In this document: positions 24,280 through 33,474 of the stretch, piece after piece | Layout: the number at the start of each line of letters is the position of its first letter | Numbering within the stretch: position 1 is the first letter of the stretch | Assembly: GCF_002209565.1 (NCBI RefSeq) | Contig: NZ_NJIH01000019.1 | Coordinates: 1-64,000, forward strand | From: Candidimonas nitroreducens | GTDB taxonomy: Bacteria > Pseudomonadota > Gammaproteobacteria > Burkholderiales > Burkholderiaceae_B | DNA: 64,000 nucleotides | Direction: 5' to 3' | Notes under the pieces: generated by a model | Databases searched by the model: none | Seen by the model: only the letters and a program-made list of their open reading frames with translations | What the model was told of the DNA's origin: nothing | Program-made: the position numbers and the translations under genes

Positions 24280-25746
24280 ATGAGCATGCAAACAACTCTC
24301 GATCCCGACAACACCAAGCCCATGCTGATAGGCGGCGAATGGGTCGCCGGCCGGCTCCCGGCCCTGGAATCCATCAATCCAAGCACCGGCCAGCGCAACT
24401 ACCTGATCGCCGCGGCCGACGACGCGCTGGTGGACAATGCCGTGGAAGCCGCCGCGCGCGCCGCCGCCCAACCGGCCTGGCGCGACATGCTGCCCCATCA
24501 CCGGGCCGGCCTGCTGCGCGGCATCGCCGACGGCATAGACCGCCACGCCCAAACCCTGGCCACACTGCAAATGACGGAAAACGGCAAGGTCTGGGCCGAG
24601 TGCAAGGCACAGGCCGCCAGCGCGGCGGCCACGTTCCGTTATTACGCGGGGGTGTGCGAAACCCTGGCCGCCGAGGTAACGCCGGCACGCGGCAACTACC
24701 TGTCGATGACACACTATGCGCCGTACGGCGTCATCGCCGCCATCACACCCTGGAACTCGCCGATGACCATGGAGGCGCAGAAAGTGGCGCCGGCCCTGGC
24801 GGCCGGCAACGCCGTCGTCCTCAAGCCGTCCGAGGTCACGTCTTCACCGGCCCTCGAACTCGGCCGCATCGCGCTGGAAGCGGGCCTGCCGCCCGGCGTC
24901 CTGAACGTGGTCACGGGCCCGGGCGCCTCTGTCGGCAAGCGCCTGGTGGAACATCCCCGCGTGCGCATGGTGTCCTTCACCGGCGGCACGGCCACCGGCC
25001 GCGCCATCGCGCACGCCGCCGCGGAAAAACTGATGCCCGTGGCGCTCGAACTGGGCGGCAAGTCGCCGCATATCGTGTTCGCCGACGCCGACCTGGACGC
25101 GGCCATCGAAGGCGTCATCGGCGGCATCTTCGAAGGCAGCGGCCAATCGTGCGTAGCCGGCTCGCGGCTCTATGTGCAACGCCGCGTCGCCCAGCGCTTC
25201 CTGGAAAAGCTGGTGGCCCGCGCCCAGCGCCTGAAGGTCGATCTTCCCGACGCCCAAGGCGCGCAGATGGGGCCGATCGCCTCGTTCGCGCATCGCGGCA
25301 AGATCGAACGCCTGGTCGAATCAGCGCGCAGCGACGGCGCCGAGGTGCTGCTCGGCGGCAGCCGCCCCGGCGACGAGCGCTTGCGGGCCGGAGCCTTCTA
25401 TCTTCCCACCATCCTCGGCGGCCTGGGAAGCGAGGCCCAAGCCGTGCGGGAAGAGATCTTCGGGCCGGTATTGTGCGCCCTGGCATTCGATGACGAAGAC
25501 GATCTCATCGAGCAGGCCAACGACAGCGTCTACGGCCTGGCCTCGGGCGTATGGACTGCCGACTACCGCCGCGCCTGGCGCGTCGCCAAACGCCTGGAGG
25601 CGGGCAGCGTCTGGATCAACACCTACAAGCAGCTTTCCATCTCTACGCCGTTCGGGGGCTTCAAGCACAGCGGCATCGGCCGCGAAAAGGGCGTCCAGGG
25701 GCTACGCCTGTATCAACAGTCCCAGGGCATCTACTTCGGCATGTAG
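24280..25746 (+). CDS. NAD(P)-dependent aldehyde dehydrogenase
   Basis: A 488-aa aldehyde dehydrogenase with all active-site residues: Asn159 (PWNS), Lys182 (LKPSE), Glu257 (LELGGK) and Cys291 (GQSCVAGS), plus the Rossmann signature FTGGTATG (233-240). Length is standard for the family. It oxidises an aldehyde to its acid in the cytoplasm. It leads a + strand operon with a beta-hydroxyacid dehydrogenase and a PEP-mutase-family lyase, so a semialdehyde of a branched or hydroxylated dicarboxylic acid is a reasonable guess. A second in-frame ATG two codons later could be the start. Confidence 0.92.
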   Translation: MSMQTTLDPDNTKPMLIGGEWVAGRLPALESINPSTGQRNYLIAAADDALVDNAVEAAARAAAQPAWRDMLPHHRAGLLRGIADGIDRHAQTLATLQMTENGKVWAECKAQAASAAATFRYYAGVCETLAAEVTPARGNYLSMTHYAPYGVIAAITPWNSPMTMEAQKVAPALAAGNAVVLKPSEVTSSPALELGRIALEAGLPPGVLNVVTGPGASVGKRLVEHPRVRMVSFTGGTATGRAIAHAAAEKLMPVALELGGKSPHIVFADADLDAAIEGVIGGIFEGSGQSCVAGSRLYVQRRVAQRFLEKLVARAQRLKVDLPDAQGAQMGPIASFAHRGKIERLVESARSDGAEVLLGGSRPGDERLRAGAFYLPTILGGLGSEAQAVREEIFGPVLCALAFDDEDDLIEQANDSVYGLASGVWTADYRRAWRVAKRLEAGSVWINTYKQLSISTPFGGFKHSGIGREKGVQGLRLYQQSQGIYFGM

Positions 25747-25847
25747 CGGCTCTTTGGGCGCGCATGGCGCACATGGCGCGCCTGCGCCGTCGCCCGACGC
25801 ACTTTCCCGGCATTTTCCATTCGAACTTTTTCTCCGGAATCTTGGCA

Positions 25848-26756
25848 ATGACCTCTTTTCAACGTATCGGCTTCGTAGGACTAGGCGTGATGGGCGAGCC
25901 CATCTGCCGCAATCTGGCCCGTAAATCGGGGCTGCCCGTCACGGCATTCGACCTAGACCCCCACCCCCTCGAACGCCTCGGCCAGTACGGGGTACAGTCC
26001 GCCGCGGACATCGCCGCAGCCGCGACGGATGCAGATGTCGTGTTCCTGTCGCTGCCTTCGGGCGCCGTGGTCGAGCAGATCTGCCGCGGCCCCGGCGGCC
26101 TGCTGGCCGCGGGGCGGCAAGGCCTGGTCATTGTCGACCTGAGCACCTCGTCGGTGGACGTCACCCGCGCGCTGGCGGCCGACTTTGCGCGCCAGAGCAT
26201 CGCGTTCGTAGACGCGCCCGTCGCCCGCACCCGAGCCGCGGCGGAGGCCGGCACGCTGTCCGTCATGGTGGGCGCCGACGCAAGCGACTTCGAGCGCGTG
26301 CGTCCGCTGATCGCCACCTTCGCGAACGAAATCACCCTTTGCGGGCCCGTGGGCTGCGGGCAGGTGGTAAAGATCCTGAACAACATGATCCTGTTCGAAA
26401 CGGTGGTCGCCATCGCCGAGGCAAAGGCCATCGCCGAGCGCGCCGGCGTCGATCCCGCGCTATTGTTCGATACCCTCGCCAAGGGTTCCGCGGACAGCTT
26501 CGCGCTGCGCAACCACGGCATGAAAGCGGTGCTGCCCGGCGTCTTCCCGGAACGGGCGTTCTCGGTCGAGTACGCAAGGAAAGACCTGGGCTACGCGCTG
26601 CGCCTGGCCGGCGAGACCGGCGTCGATGCGCGCGGCGCGCGCACGGTGGACGGCTGGTTCGAAGAAGCCATCAAAGCGGGCGACGGCGCCAAATACCACC
26701 CCGTCATCAGCGCCCGGATCGGGGCATCGAAGCCCGACCCCGACCGCCAATCCTAG
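25848..26756 (+). CDS. NAD(P)-dependent beta-hydroxyacid dehydrogenase (3-hydroxyisobutyrate dehydrogenase family)
   Basis: A 302-aa two-domain dehydrogenase. The N-terminal Rossmann motif is GFVGLGVMG (8-16), the substrate region is FVDAPVARTRAAAEAG, and the catalytic Lys lies in GCGQVVKILNN. A much longer frame is open upstream. I chose the ATG at 25848 because it gives the standard N-terminus and has TCCGGA upstream. In most relatives the substrate loop reads D-A-P-V-S-G; here it is DAPVART, so specificity may differ. It lies 101 bp after the aldehyde dehydrogenase in the same direction. Confidence 0.9.
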   Translation: MTSFQRIGFVGLGVMGEPICRNLARKSGLPVTAFDLDPHPLERLGQYGVQSAADIAAAATDADVVFLSLPSGAVVEQICRGPGGLLAAGRQGLVIVDLSTSSVDVTRALAADFARQSIAFVDAPVARTRAAAEAGTLSVMVGADASDFERVRPLIATFANEITLCGPVGCGQVVKILNNMILFETVVAIAEAKAIAERAGVDPALLFDTLAKGSADSFALRNHGMKAVLPGVFPERAFSVEYARKDLGYALRLAGETGVDARGARTVDGWFEEAIKAGDGAKYHPVISARIGASKPDPDRQS

Positions 26757-27029
26757 CCCGCGGGAAGCGCGCAGCCGGCGGCATCGCAAAGGTTTACGAC
26801 AGCCGCCGGTACCGGGCGCGGGCATTGCGCTTCCGGTCGATGCGCGTCTCGCCTGCCGCCACGGAACACGCTCCTGCCGCGGCGGCTTCCCCCCGAAACA
26901 GGACTTCCGCTCCGGCAGGCGGCCCGGCAGGCGACTTGCTGTGTGCCGGCTGGATCACTACACTACTTTGCTTAGTATCTGCATGAACCCAGAGCCCGGC
27001 ACGGGGCTCGACCGGAGGCTTCCCCACCC

Positions 27030-27899
27030 ATGAGCAAGACCAGCAAGCAAACCCTGCGCGACAGGGTCAACCAGCGCAACGGCCTGATAGTGCCCGGCGC
27101 GTTCAACGCCCTGAGCGCCAAGGTCGTGGCCGACCAAGGCTTCGAAGCGGTCTACCTGACCGGCGCCGGCCTGACCAATATGTACTACGGCATACCCGAC
27201 CTGGCCTTCATCGGCCTGCGCGACGTGGCCGAGCATACGGCGCGCATCCGCGATGCAGTGGACATCCCGCTGATCGTCGACGGCGATACCGGCTTCGGCA
27301 ACGCGGTCAACGTCTACCACACCGTCAAGGCGCTGGAGCGCGCCGGCGCCGACGCCATCCAGATCGAAGACCAGACCTTTCCCAAGCGCTGCGGCCACTT
27401 CTCGGGCAAGGAAGTAGCGCCGCTGCCCGAAATGCTGGGCAAGATCCGCGCCGCCGCCGATGCCCGCGTCGACGAGAACTTCCTCATCATCGCGCGCACC
27501 GACTCGCGCGCCGTATTGGGCTTCGAGGCCGCCATCGACCGCGCCCGGCAATTCGCCGAGGCAGGCGCCGACATCCTGTTCGTCGAAGCCACCGAAAGCC
27601 TGGAAGAAGTGCGCCAGGTGCCCAAGCTGCTGAAGCAGCCGCAGCTCATCAACATCGTCGTGGGCGGCAAGACCCCGGCGCTACCGGCCGAAGAACTGGG
27701 CGGGCTGGGCTACGGCCTGGTGCTGTATGCCAACGCCGCGCTGCAAAGCGCGGTAACCGGCATGCAGCGCGCGCTCGGCATACTCAAGCGCGACGGCAAG
27801 CTGGACGAAGACCCTGAACTGGTCGCCCCGTTCCGCGAGCGCCAGCGCCTGGTCAGCAAGGCCCTGTACGACGAGCTGGAAAAGCGCTACGCCTCGTAA
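27030..27899 (+). CDS. Isocitrate lyase/PEP mutase superfamily lyase (dimethylmalate/methylisocitrate-lyase-like)
   Basis: A 289-aa TIM-barrel lyase. VDGDTGFGN (83-91) binds Mg2+, and IEDQTFPKRCGH (112-123) carries the loop Cys, with FSGKE after it. The size and motifs fit 2,3-dimethylmalate, oxaloacetate or methylisocitrate lyases. ACCGGAGG precedes the ATG. It lies 273 bp after the dehydrogenase with no gene between, so it may be the third gene of that operon or have its own promoter. It resembles the lyase at 1078-1971 but uses high-G+C codons. Confidence 0.85.
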   Translation: MSKTSKQTLRDRVNQRNGLIVPGAFNALSAKVVADQGFEAVYLTGAGLTNMYYGIPDLAFIGLRDVAEHTARIRDAVDIPLIVDGDTGFGNAVNVYHTVKALERAGADAIQIEDQTFPKRCGHFSGKEVAPLPEMLGKIRAAADARVDENFLIIARTDSRAVLGFEAAIDRARQFAEAGADILFVEATESLEEVRQVPKLLKQPQLINIVVGGKTPALPAEELGGLGYGLVLYANAALQSAVTGMQRALGILKRDGKLDEDPELVAPFRERQRLVSKALYDELEKRYAS

Positions 27900-28007
27900 A
27901 GCCGCTGCGGCGCGGCCGCCAGGCCGGGTTCGCGGCGCACTTCGCGGCCCGCGAGCCGCATCGATACGCCCGGCACCACGCGTCCCGCGGGTGCCGGATG
28001 CCCGCGC

Positions 28008-28817
28008 TTACGCCGCGGCACCGAAGTAATCGCCCGGGGTGCGGCCGAACTGGCCGCGAAAGGCCGCAATGAAGGCCGACACACTTTCGTAGCCGCAATC
28101 CAGCGATACGTCGGTGACGCGCTGGCCGCGCTCCAGTGCGGGCAGCGCCGCCAGCAGCCGCAGCCGCTGGCGCCAAAGACGGAAGCTCAGCCCGGTCTGG
28201 CGCATGAACATGCGGCTCAGGGTCTTGCCCGACACCCCCAGCTCGCCGGCCCAGTGCGCAAGATCGGCCGGGCGCCCCGGATGCGCCTGCATGGCCAGGC
28301 AGATCCGGCGCAGCCCGGCATCTGCGGGCAGCGGCAGCACCAGCGCGGCCTGCGGCGCCGCCGCCAGCTGATCCAGCAGCACCGCGGCCAGGCGCCCGCC
28401 GGCACCGTCCTCGCGGTACTCGGCCGGCAGCAGGCCGAAGGCGCGGATCAATTCGCGCAGCAAGGGCCCCACTTCCAGCACGCAACAGGCGCCGCGCACC
28501 GCCTCTTGGGCCACGCCCGCAGGCTCAATGTACAGGCTGCGGATCTCGGTGCCGGGCGCGCAGCGCGTCTTGTGCGGCGTGCCGGCCGCGATCCAGACCG
28601 CCTGCCGGGGCGTGGCGTAGAACAGCCCGGTGGGGGTCTGTACCTCGATGACGCCCTGCGTCGCGTAGGAAAGCTGGATCCACAGGTGGCGGTGGCGATG
28701 CGCGATGACGCGATTGGCCAGGCTTTCCATATGGCCGTACACCGGGCGCGGCAGGGCTCCTGGCGACTCGGATTCCCCTTGCCGGGGCGGGCCGGTGTCC
28801 GTTGAGCGATATTTCAT
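28008..28817 (-). CDS. AraC-family transcriptional regulator with cupin sensor domain
   Basis: A 269-aa regulator. The N-terminal cupin-like half (about 25-120) contains HRHRHLWIQLSYATQG and PRQAVWIAAGTPHKTRC. The C-terminal double helix-turn-helix (about 160-265) contains WAGELGVSGKTLSRMFMRQT and DCGYESVSAFIAAFRGQFG. This layout is common in the group that controls nearby exporters or carriers. It is divergent from the SBF-type carrier with an 82-bp spacer, so that gene is the likely target. Confidence 0.9.
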   Translation of the reverse strand: MKYRSTDTGPPRQGESESPGALPRPVYGHMESLANRVIAHRHRHLWIQLSYATQGVIEVQTPTGLFYATPRQAVWIAAGTPHKTRCAPGTEIRSLYIEPAGVAQEAVRGACCVLEVGPLLRELIRAFGLLPAEYREDGAGGRLAAVLLDQLAAAPQAALVLPLPADAGLRRICLAMQAHPGRPADLAHWAGELGVSGKTLSRMFMRQTGLSFRLWRQRLRLLAALPALERGQRVTDVSLDCGYESVSAFIAAFRGQFGRTPGDYFGAAA

Positions 28818-28899
28818 ATCCGATTGTAGTTAGCCGGAATTTCAAGAACACGTTAATGTATCGGCAGATTCCTTGCAACTCCCGATCCGGATCCTTTTC

Positions 28900-29889
28900 A
28901 TGCACCGCCTGCGCGTTCTGTTGGACAATTTCACACTCATGCTGGTCGCCGTGGTCATCGCCGCCACCGTGCTGCCGGCCCACGGCATGGGCGCCACGTT
29001 CTTCAGCTGGCTCACCACATTTGCGATCACCCTGCTGTTCTTCATGCACGGCGCCAAGCTGTCGCGCCAGGCCATTATCGCCGGCGCCACGCACTGGCGC
29101 CTGCACCTGCTGGTATTCACCTTCACTTTCATCCTGTTCCCCGTGCTGGGCTGGGCGCTGCGGCCGGTGCTGCAGCCCGTGCTGGGCGCCTCGCTGTATG
29201 CCGGCATGATCTACCTGTGCGCGCTGCCCGGCACCGTGCAGTCGGCGATCGCCTTCACCTCGATCGCGCGCGGCAACGTGCCGGCGGCCGTGTGCAGCGC
29301 CTCGGCCTCCAGCATCATCGGCATCGTGGTGACCCCGCTGCTGGTCAGCCTGGCCATGCCCACCGGCTCGGGCTCGGTGTCGATCATGCACGCCATTGTC
29401 CACATCAGCGAAGAGCTGCTGCTGCCGTTCATCGTGGGCCACCTGATGCGCCCCTGGATAGGCACGTGGATGGATCGCAACCGCAAGTGGCTCAAGACCG
29501 TGGATCAAAGCTCGATACTGCTGGTGGTCTATACCGCCTTCAGCGCCTCGGTGATAGGCGGCCTGTGGCAGCAGGTTCCGGTGCTGGATCTGCTGACGCT
29601 GATCGTGGCCTGCGCCGTGCTGCTCGCCATCGTGCTCGCCATTACCACCTCCTTGTCGCGCGTGCTGGGCTTCAACAAAGAAGACGAAATCACCATCGTG
29701 TTCTGCGGCTCCAAGAAAAGCCTGGCGACCGGCGTGCCCATGGCGCAGGTGCTGTTCTCGGCCAGCGCGGTGGGCCCGATGCTGCTGCCGCTGATGATCT
29801 TCCATCAGGTTCAGCTGATGGTATGCGCGGTGCTGGCCCAAAAATATCGGGCGCGCGGCGAAGAGCCGGCGCCCATGGCAGCGCACTAA
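28900..29889 (+). CDS. SBF-like (bile acid:sodium symporter family) carrier
   Basis: A 329-aa membrane protein with about nine to ten hydrophobic helices. It matches the SBF_like/YfeH group: FFMHGAKLSRQAI early, YLCALPGTVQSAIAFTSIAR, and CGSKKSLATGVPMAQVLF near the end, typical of the broken-helix region. It probably moves an organic anion with Na+. I use the ATG at 28900; an in-frame TTG nine codons upstream is less likely. It is divergent from AraC, and no enzyme gene is linked. Confidence 0.88.
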   Translation: MHRLRVLLDNFTLMLVAVVIAATVLPAHGMGATFFSWLTTFAITLLFFMHGAKLSRQAIIAGATHWRLHLLVFTFTFILFPVLGWALRPVLQPVLGASLYAGMIYLCALPGTVQSAIAFTSIARGNVPAAVCSASASSIIGIVVTPLLVSLAMPTGSGSVSIMHAIVHISEELLLPFIVGHLMRPWIGTWMDRNRKWLKTVDQSSILLVVYTAFSASVIGGLWQQVPVLDLLTLIVACAVLLAIVLAITTSLSRVLGFNKEDEITIVFCGSKKSLATGVPMAQVLFSASAVGPMLLPLMIFHQVQLMVCAVLAQKYRARGEEPAPMAAH

Positions 29890-30044
29890 GGCCTGTCGAC
29901 CCCAAGGCTCTCTCAGGCGCGCCGCAAAGAGCGGCGCGGCACTAGAGCGGATCTGGCGCAAATATTGACAAGGTTTTTTCAGAGCCAGCTGATACGGCGC
30001 TTGTAAAGCACGTAAGCGCCCAGGGCCTGTTCACCCAAAATGCG

Positions 30045-30794
30045 CTAGCCGTAGGCCCGCCAGAAGAACGCCAGGGTGATGCCGCAGGACAACAGCAGGG
30101 TAGCCGTGCGCACGGCCCGGGCCGAGGCGCGGCGCCCGGCCAGCGCGCCGCCGTAGCCTCCGGCCAGGCCCGCCAGCAACATTACCAGCGTCTGCGGCCA
30201 GCGCACCACACCCGCGGCAACGAAGGCCAATACGGCCACGGCGTTGGCGGCGCTGACCAGCAGCGTGCGCGGCGCATTCAGGCTTTTCAGGTCGCGGTCG
30301 TCCAGCAGCCCCCATATCGCCATCATCATGATGCCGACCGCGCCGCCGAAATACCCGCCATAGATCCCGAGCCCGAACTGCACCAGCAGGGCCGCTGCCG
30401 GGTGGATGCGCCAGCGGCGCCGCAAGGCCTCGCCGGCCCTGCGGCCCAGCGCCAGGGTCAGTGTGGCCACCAGCAGCAGCCAAGGCAGCACCGCGTCGAA
30501 CACACGAGTGGGCGTCCACAGCAACAGGGCCGCGCCGGCGGCGCCGCCGGCCAGCGTCGCCAGCATGAGTGCCCGCAGCGGCAGGGGCCCGACAGGCCCC
30601 AGGCCGGCGCGGTAGGCCCAGGCGCTGGCCGCGCCGCCCGGGAACAAAGCCACGGTGCTTGAAGCATTCGCCTGTACCGATGGCACACCCGCGGCGATCA
30701 AAGCAGGCAGGCTGACGAAGGAGCCACCGCCCGCCAGCGCGTTCATCGCCCCGGCGAGCAGGCCCGCACCAACAAGAATCAGGAAGTCATTCAT
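30045..30794 (-). CDS. TauE/SafE-family membrane protein (putative sulfite/organic sulfonate exporter)
   Basis: A 249-aa inner-membrane protein with seven to eight hydrophobic helices. The family N-terminal motif NALAGGGSFVSLPALIAAGV is followed by NASSTVALFPGG, and the second repeat contains GIYGGYFGGAVGIMMMA. Members export sulfite, sulfoacetate or other anions. I start at the ATG at 30794; a GTG 11 codons upstream is the alternative. It is divergent from the LysR gene at 30865. Confidence 0.88.
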   Translation of the reverse strand: MNDFLILVGAGLLAGAMNALAGGGSFVSLPALIAAGVPSVQANASSTVALFPGGAASAWAYRAGLGPVGPLPLRALMLATLAGGAAGAALLLWTPTRVFDAVLPWLLLVATLTLALGRRAGEALRRRWRIHPAAALLVQFGLGIYGGYFGGAVGIMMMAIWGLLDDRDLKSLNAPRTLLVSAANAVAVLAFVAAGVVRWPQTLVMLLAGLAGGYGGALAGRRASARAVRTATLLLSCGITLAFFWRAYG

Positions 30795-30864
30795 GCAGAC
30801 ATCGTAAGGAAGGCGGGCACAATCCACAATCTGGAATTTCCGGTGCTAGAATTCGGAAAAACCG

Positions 30865-31794
30865 ATGCCATGGGCCGAAATGCGATTCGATCTGACCGAC
30901 CTGCGCCTGTTCTTGGCGGTGCTGGAACATGGCAGCCTGACTCGCGGGGCCGCGGCGGCGAACTTGGCGCCGGCCTCGGCCAGCGAGAGGGTCGCCGGCA
31001 TGGAATCCGCACTGGGTGCCGCACTGCTGCGACGCCACCGCCGGGGGGTGGAGCCGACTGCGGCGGGCGAAGCACTGGCACGCCATGCCCGCCTGATCCT
31101 CGGGCAAATGGAACAAATGCGCGGTGAATTGCGCGGCTATGCGCGCGGTCTCAAGGGCAGTGTCCGGCTGCTTGCAAATACCGCCGCCATGGCGCAAACC
31201 CTGCCACCGCGCCTCTGCCGGTTCCTGATTCGGCATCCCGACCTTTCCATCGACCTGGAAGAAAAGACCAGCGCCGATATCGTGCTGGATCTGGCGCAGG
31301 GCAAGGCCGAACTGGGCGCGATCGCCGACATCGCGGACTTCTCGGCGCTGCAGACCCGGGTTCTCGCCCACGATCACCTGCTCATCGCAACGGCGCCGGG
31401 GCACCGCCTTGCCGGCCTGGCCAGCGTGAAATTCGACGCTATCGCCGGCGAGGCATTCGTGGGTGCGGCCGACGCGGCGCTGCAGGCCCATCTCGATCTG
31501 CGCGCCGCGCGCCTGGGGCGCCGGCTGCATTACCGGATACGGCTGAAGGAAATGCAGGATGTGGCCCGCTTGGTGCACGCGGGCGTAGGCATCGCCGTCG
31601 TTTCCAGCGCGGCCATGACACGGATGTCGAGCCATGCGGACGTGGCCTTCCTGCCGCTGGACGAGTCCTGGGCGCACAGGACGCTGCACCTGTGCGCGCG
31701 CGACTTCGGCGCACTGAGCGTACCCGCTGCCTTGCTGGCGCAAGGCCTGCGCGAGGCCGACGCGGCGAACGCGGCTGATACGGGCGCGAGTTGA
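30865..31794 (+). CDS. LysR-family transcriptional regulator
   Basis: A 309-aa regulator. The DNA-binding domain is at about residues 6-65 (FDLTDLRLFLAVLEHGSLTR), followed by the effector domain with RYRI-type strands. An ATG five codons downstream (30880) could also start it. It is divergent from the TauE/SafE gene with a spacer of about 70 bp, so it likely regulates that exporter. The AANLAPASASERVAGME recognition helix is more Ala-rich than usual but intact. Confidence 0.88.
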   Translation: MPWAEMRFDLTDLRLFLAVLEHGSLTRGAAAANLAPASASERVAGMESALGAALLRRHRRGVEPTAAGEALARHARLILGQMEQMRGELRGYARGLKGSVRLLANTAAMAQTLPPRLCRFLIRHPDLSIDLEEKTSADIVLDLAQGKAELGAIADIADFSALQTRVLAHDHLLIATAPGHRLAGLASVKFDAIAGEAFVGAADAALQAHLDLRAARLGRRLHYRIRLKEMQDVARLVHAGVGIAVVSSAAMTRMSSHADVAFLPLDESWAHRTLHLCARDFGALSVPAALLAQGLREADAANAADTGAS

Positions 31795-31828
31795 CCGCCC
31801 CCGAATCGAGCGGCCTGGGGCAGGCGGA

Positions 31829-32590
31829 CTACTTCAGGCGTATGTCCAGGCGCACCACGTCGCCGCGGTAGATGCCATTGCCGACGAACACGATGGTGCC
31901 GTTCTCGTCCACCGCGCTGCGATATACGTGGGCGACCGGCGCGTTCAGGGGCAGTTGCAAGAGCTCGGCGATTTCGGGATCGGCCGAGCCCAGGGTCAGG
32001 GTCTGGTGCGCCTCGGCGATTTCCAGGCCCGGCAGGTCGCGCAGGATGCGCATCGAGGTCTTGGTCTCGAATGCCTTGGCGGGAATGCGCTTGCAGACAT
32101 TTTCGTCGATATAGACCTCGCCCAGGTAATAGGGCTTGCCGTCGCGCCAATGCCGGCGGCGCCAGTAGCGGTAGCCCGGGGCCGGCTTGCCCAGGCTCGG
32201 ATCCAGCGTCGAAGGCACGCGCCGATCCCTGGCCGCCAGGATCTCGATGGAGATGCCTTCCGGCGCGATCAGCTGCCCTTCCCAGTTGGTCGCCACTTCG
32301 CACCAGAACTGTTCCTGCGGCTTGGCCGTGACAAACGTGCCCTTGGCGCGATAGCGCGCAATCAGCTGCTCGGCCTCGAGCAGATTCAGCGCCTGGCGCA
32401 CGGTCGCCCGGGCCACGCTGCATTCTTGCGCAAGCTCGTCGACGGTGGGGATCTGGCTGCCGACCGGCCAGGCGCCCGACTCGACCCGGCGCCGGAAGAG
32501 GCTGGCCAGCTGTACGTAGCGGGCAGCGGCGCTACGGCTGAAGTCAATGGCAATACTGGATTGGTTCTGCTTGTTCGACATATTTTGCAT
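31829..32590 (-). CDS. GntR-family regulator with UTRA domain (HutC subfamily)
   Basis: A 253-aa regulator. The winged helix is at about residues 12-80 (PVGSQIPTVDELAQECSVAR). The UTRA ligand domain follows from about 100 (WRRRHWRDGKPYYLGEVYID ... PVAHVYRSAVDENGTIVFVG). A second in-frame ATG at codon 4 is possible. It is 102 bp downstream of the enoyl-CoA hydratase gene in the same direction, so it is probably part of that operon. It is a good candidate for binding the palindromes at 34807-34832. Confidence 0.9.
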   Translation of the reverse strand: MQNMSNKQNQSSIAIDFSRSAAARYVQLASLFRRRVESGAWPVGSQIPTVDELAQECSVARATVRQALNLLEAEQLIARYRAKGTFVTAKPQEQFWCEVATNWEGQLIAPEGISIEILAARDRRVPSTLDPSLGKPAPGYRYWRRRHWRDGKPYYLGEVYIDENVCKRIPAKAFETKTSMRILRDLPGLEIAEAHQTLTLGSADPEIAELLQLPLNAPVAHVYRSAVDENGTIVFVGNGIYRGDVVRLDIRLK

Positions 32591-32692
32591 TTCGATCCGG
32601 GAAATTCATCGACCCTGCAGCCCACGGCGCCGGTGCCGCCCCCTACAGCCTTGTATGTCTTCGGATTATATCCAGGGGCCGGCGCCGCCGCG

Positions 32693-33457
32693 TCAGCGGC
32701 CCTTGAACACCGGAGCGCGCTTTTCCACCACGGCCCGCGTCGCCTCGCGCGCGTCTTCGGTGTTCATGAGCCGCGTGCTGTATTGCTGTTCCAGCTCGTA
32801 GCCCTCTTCCACCGGCATGTCTTCCACGCGATTGAGCGCTTCTTTCATGTGCGTCAGCCCGATGCGGCTCTTCGCGGCGATGACCTGGGCAATGTCCATG
32901 GCGGTGGGCATCAGCAGGCGCGGCGCCACGACCCGCTCGACATAACCGACGCGATAGGCTTCCCAGGCGCTGATCTGCTCGCCGGTGAAAGCCATGAGCC
33001 GCAGCATGCCCTGCGGCATGATGCGGGCGTTGTGGGCGCCGCCGCCGCAACGGCCGACATTGATCTCGGGCATGGAAAAAGTGGCCTTCTCGGATGCGAC
33101 GCGTATGTCGCTGACCGCGGCCAGCACACTGCCCGCGCCCAGCGCCGGGCCATTGACCGCGGCGATCACCGGCACCGCGCAGTGGCGTATGGCCTTGAAG
33201 GTAGCCCGCACGACGCGCGCGCGCGCGGGATCTTCTTCGGGAGTCGCGGCCAGGAATTCCTTGAGCTCCAGGCCCGCGCAGAATGCCCGGCTGCCCTTGG
33301 CGGTAAAGACCACGACATTGACATCGTCCATGCCGCTTATGGCTTCGAACATATCGGTAATGGCCTGATAGCGCGCCAGCGTCAGGGCATTGACGGGCGG
33401 CGCGTCGAGGGTGACGACGGCGATCCGGTCGCTTTTATCCAGCAGAATTTCACTCAT
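32693..33457 (-). CDS. Enoyl-CoA hydratase/isomerase-family protein
   Basis: A 254-aa crotonase-fold protein. The oxyanion-hole region is FTAKGSRAFCAGLELKEF, and the second loop is VNGPALGAGSVLAAVSDIRV. The segment MPEINVGRCGGGAHNARIMP differs from the usual LGLIPGAGGTQ, so the exact reaction is uncertain. AAGGAC precedes the ATG. It sits 17 bp after a family III CoA-transferase gene, suggesting that an acid is activated to its CoA ester and then hydrated or cleaved. Confidence 0.88.
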   Translation of the reverse strand: MSEILLDKSDRIAVVTLDAPPVNALTLARYQAITDMFEAISGMDDVNVVVFTAKGSRAFCAGLELKEFLAATPEEDPARARVVRATFKAIRHCAVPVIAAVNGPALGAGSVLAAVSDIRVASEKATFSMPEINVGRCGGGAHNARIMPQGMLRLMAFTGEQISAWEAYRVGYVERVVAPRLLMPTAMDIAQVIAAKSRIGLTHMKEALNRVEDMPVEEGYELEQQYSTRLMNTEDAREATRAVVEKRAPVFKGR

Positions 33458-33474
33458 TGCTCAGTCCTTTGTCG

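Noticed and set aside
29919-29937. A GCGCCGC/GCGGCGC hairpin after the SBF-type gene as a terminator
   Set aside because: The stem is perfect but there is no T-run, and such GC palindromes are common in this DNA.
28525-29961. A 478-codon minus-strand frame antisense to the SBF-type carrier
   Set aside because: It is His/Gln/Arg-rich without a domain, while the + strand encodes an evident membrane carrier.
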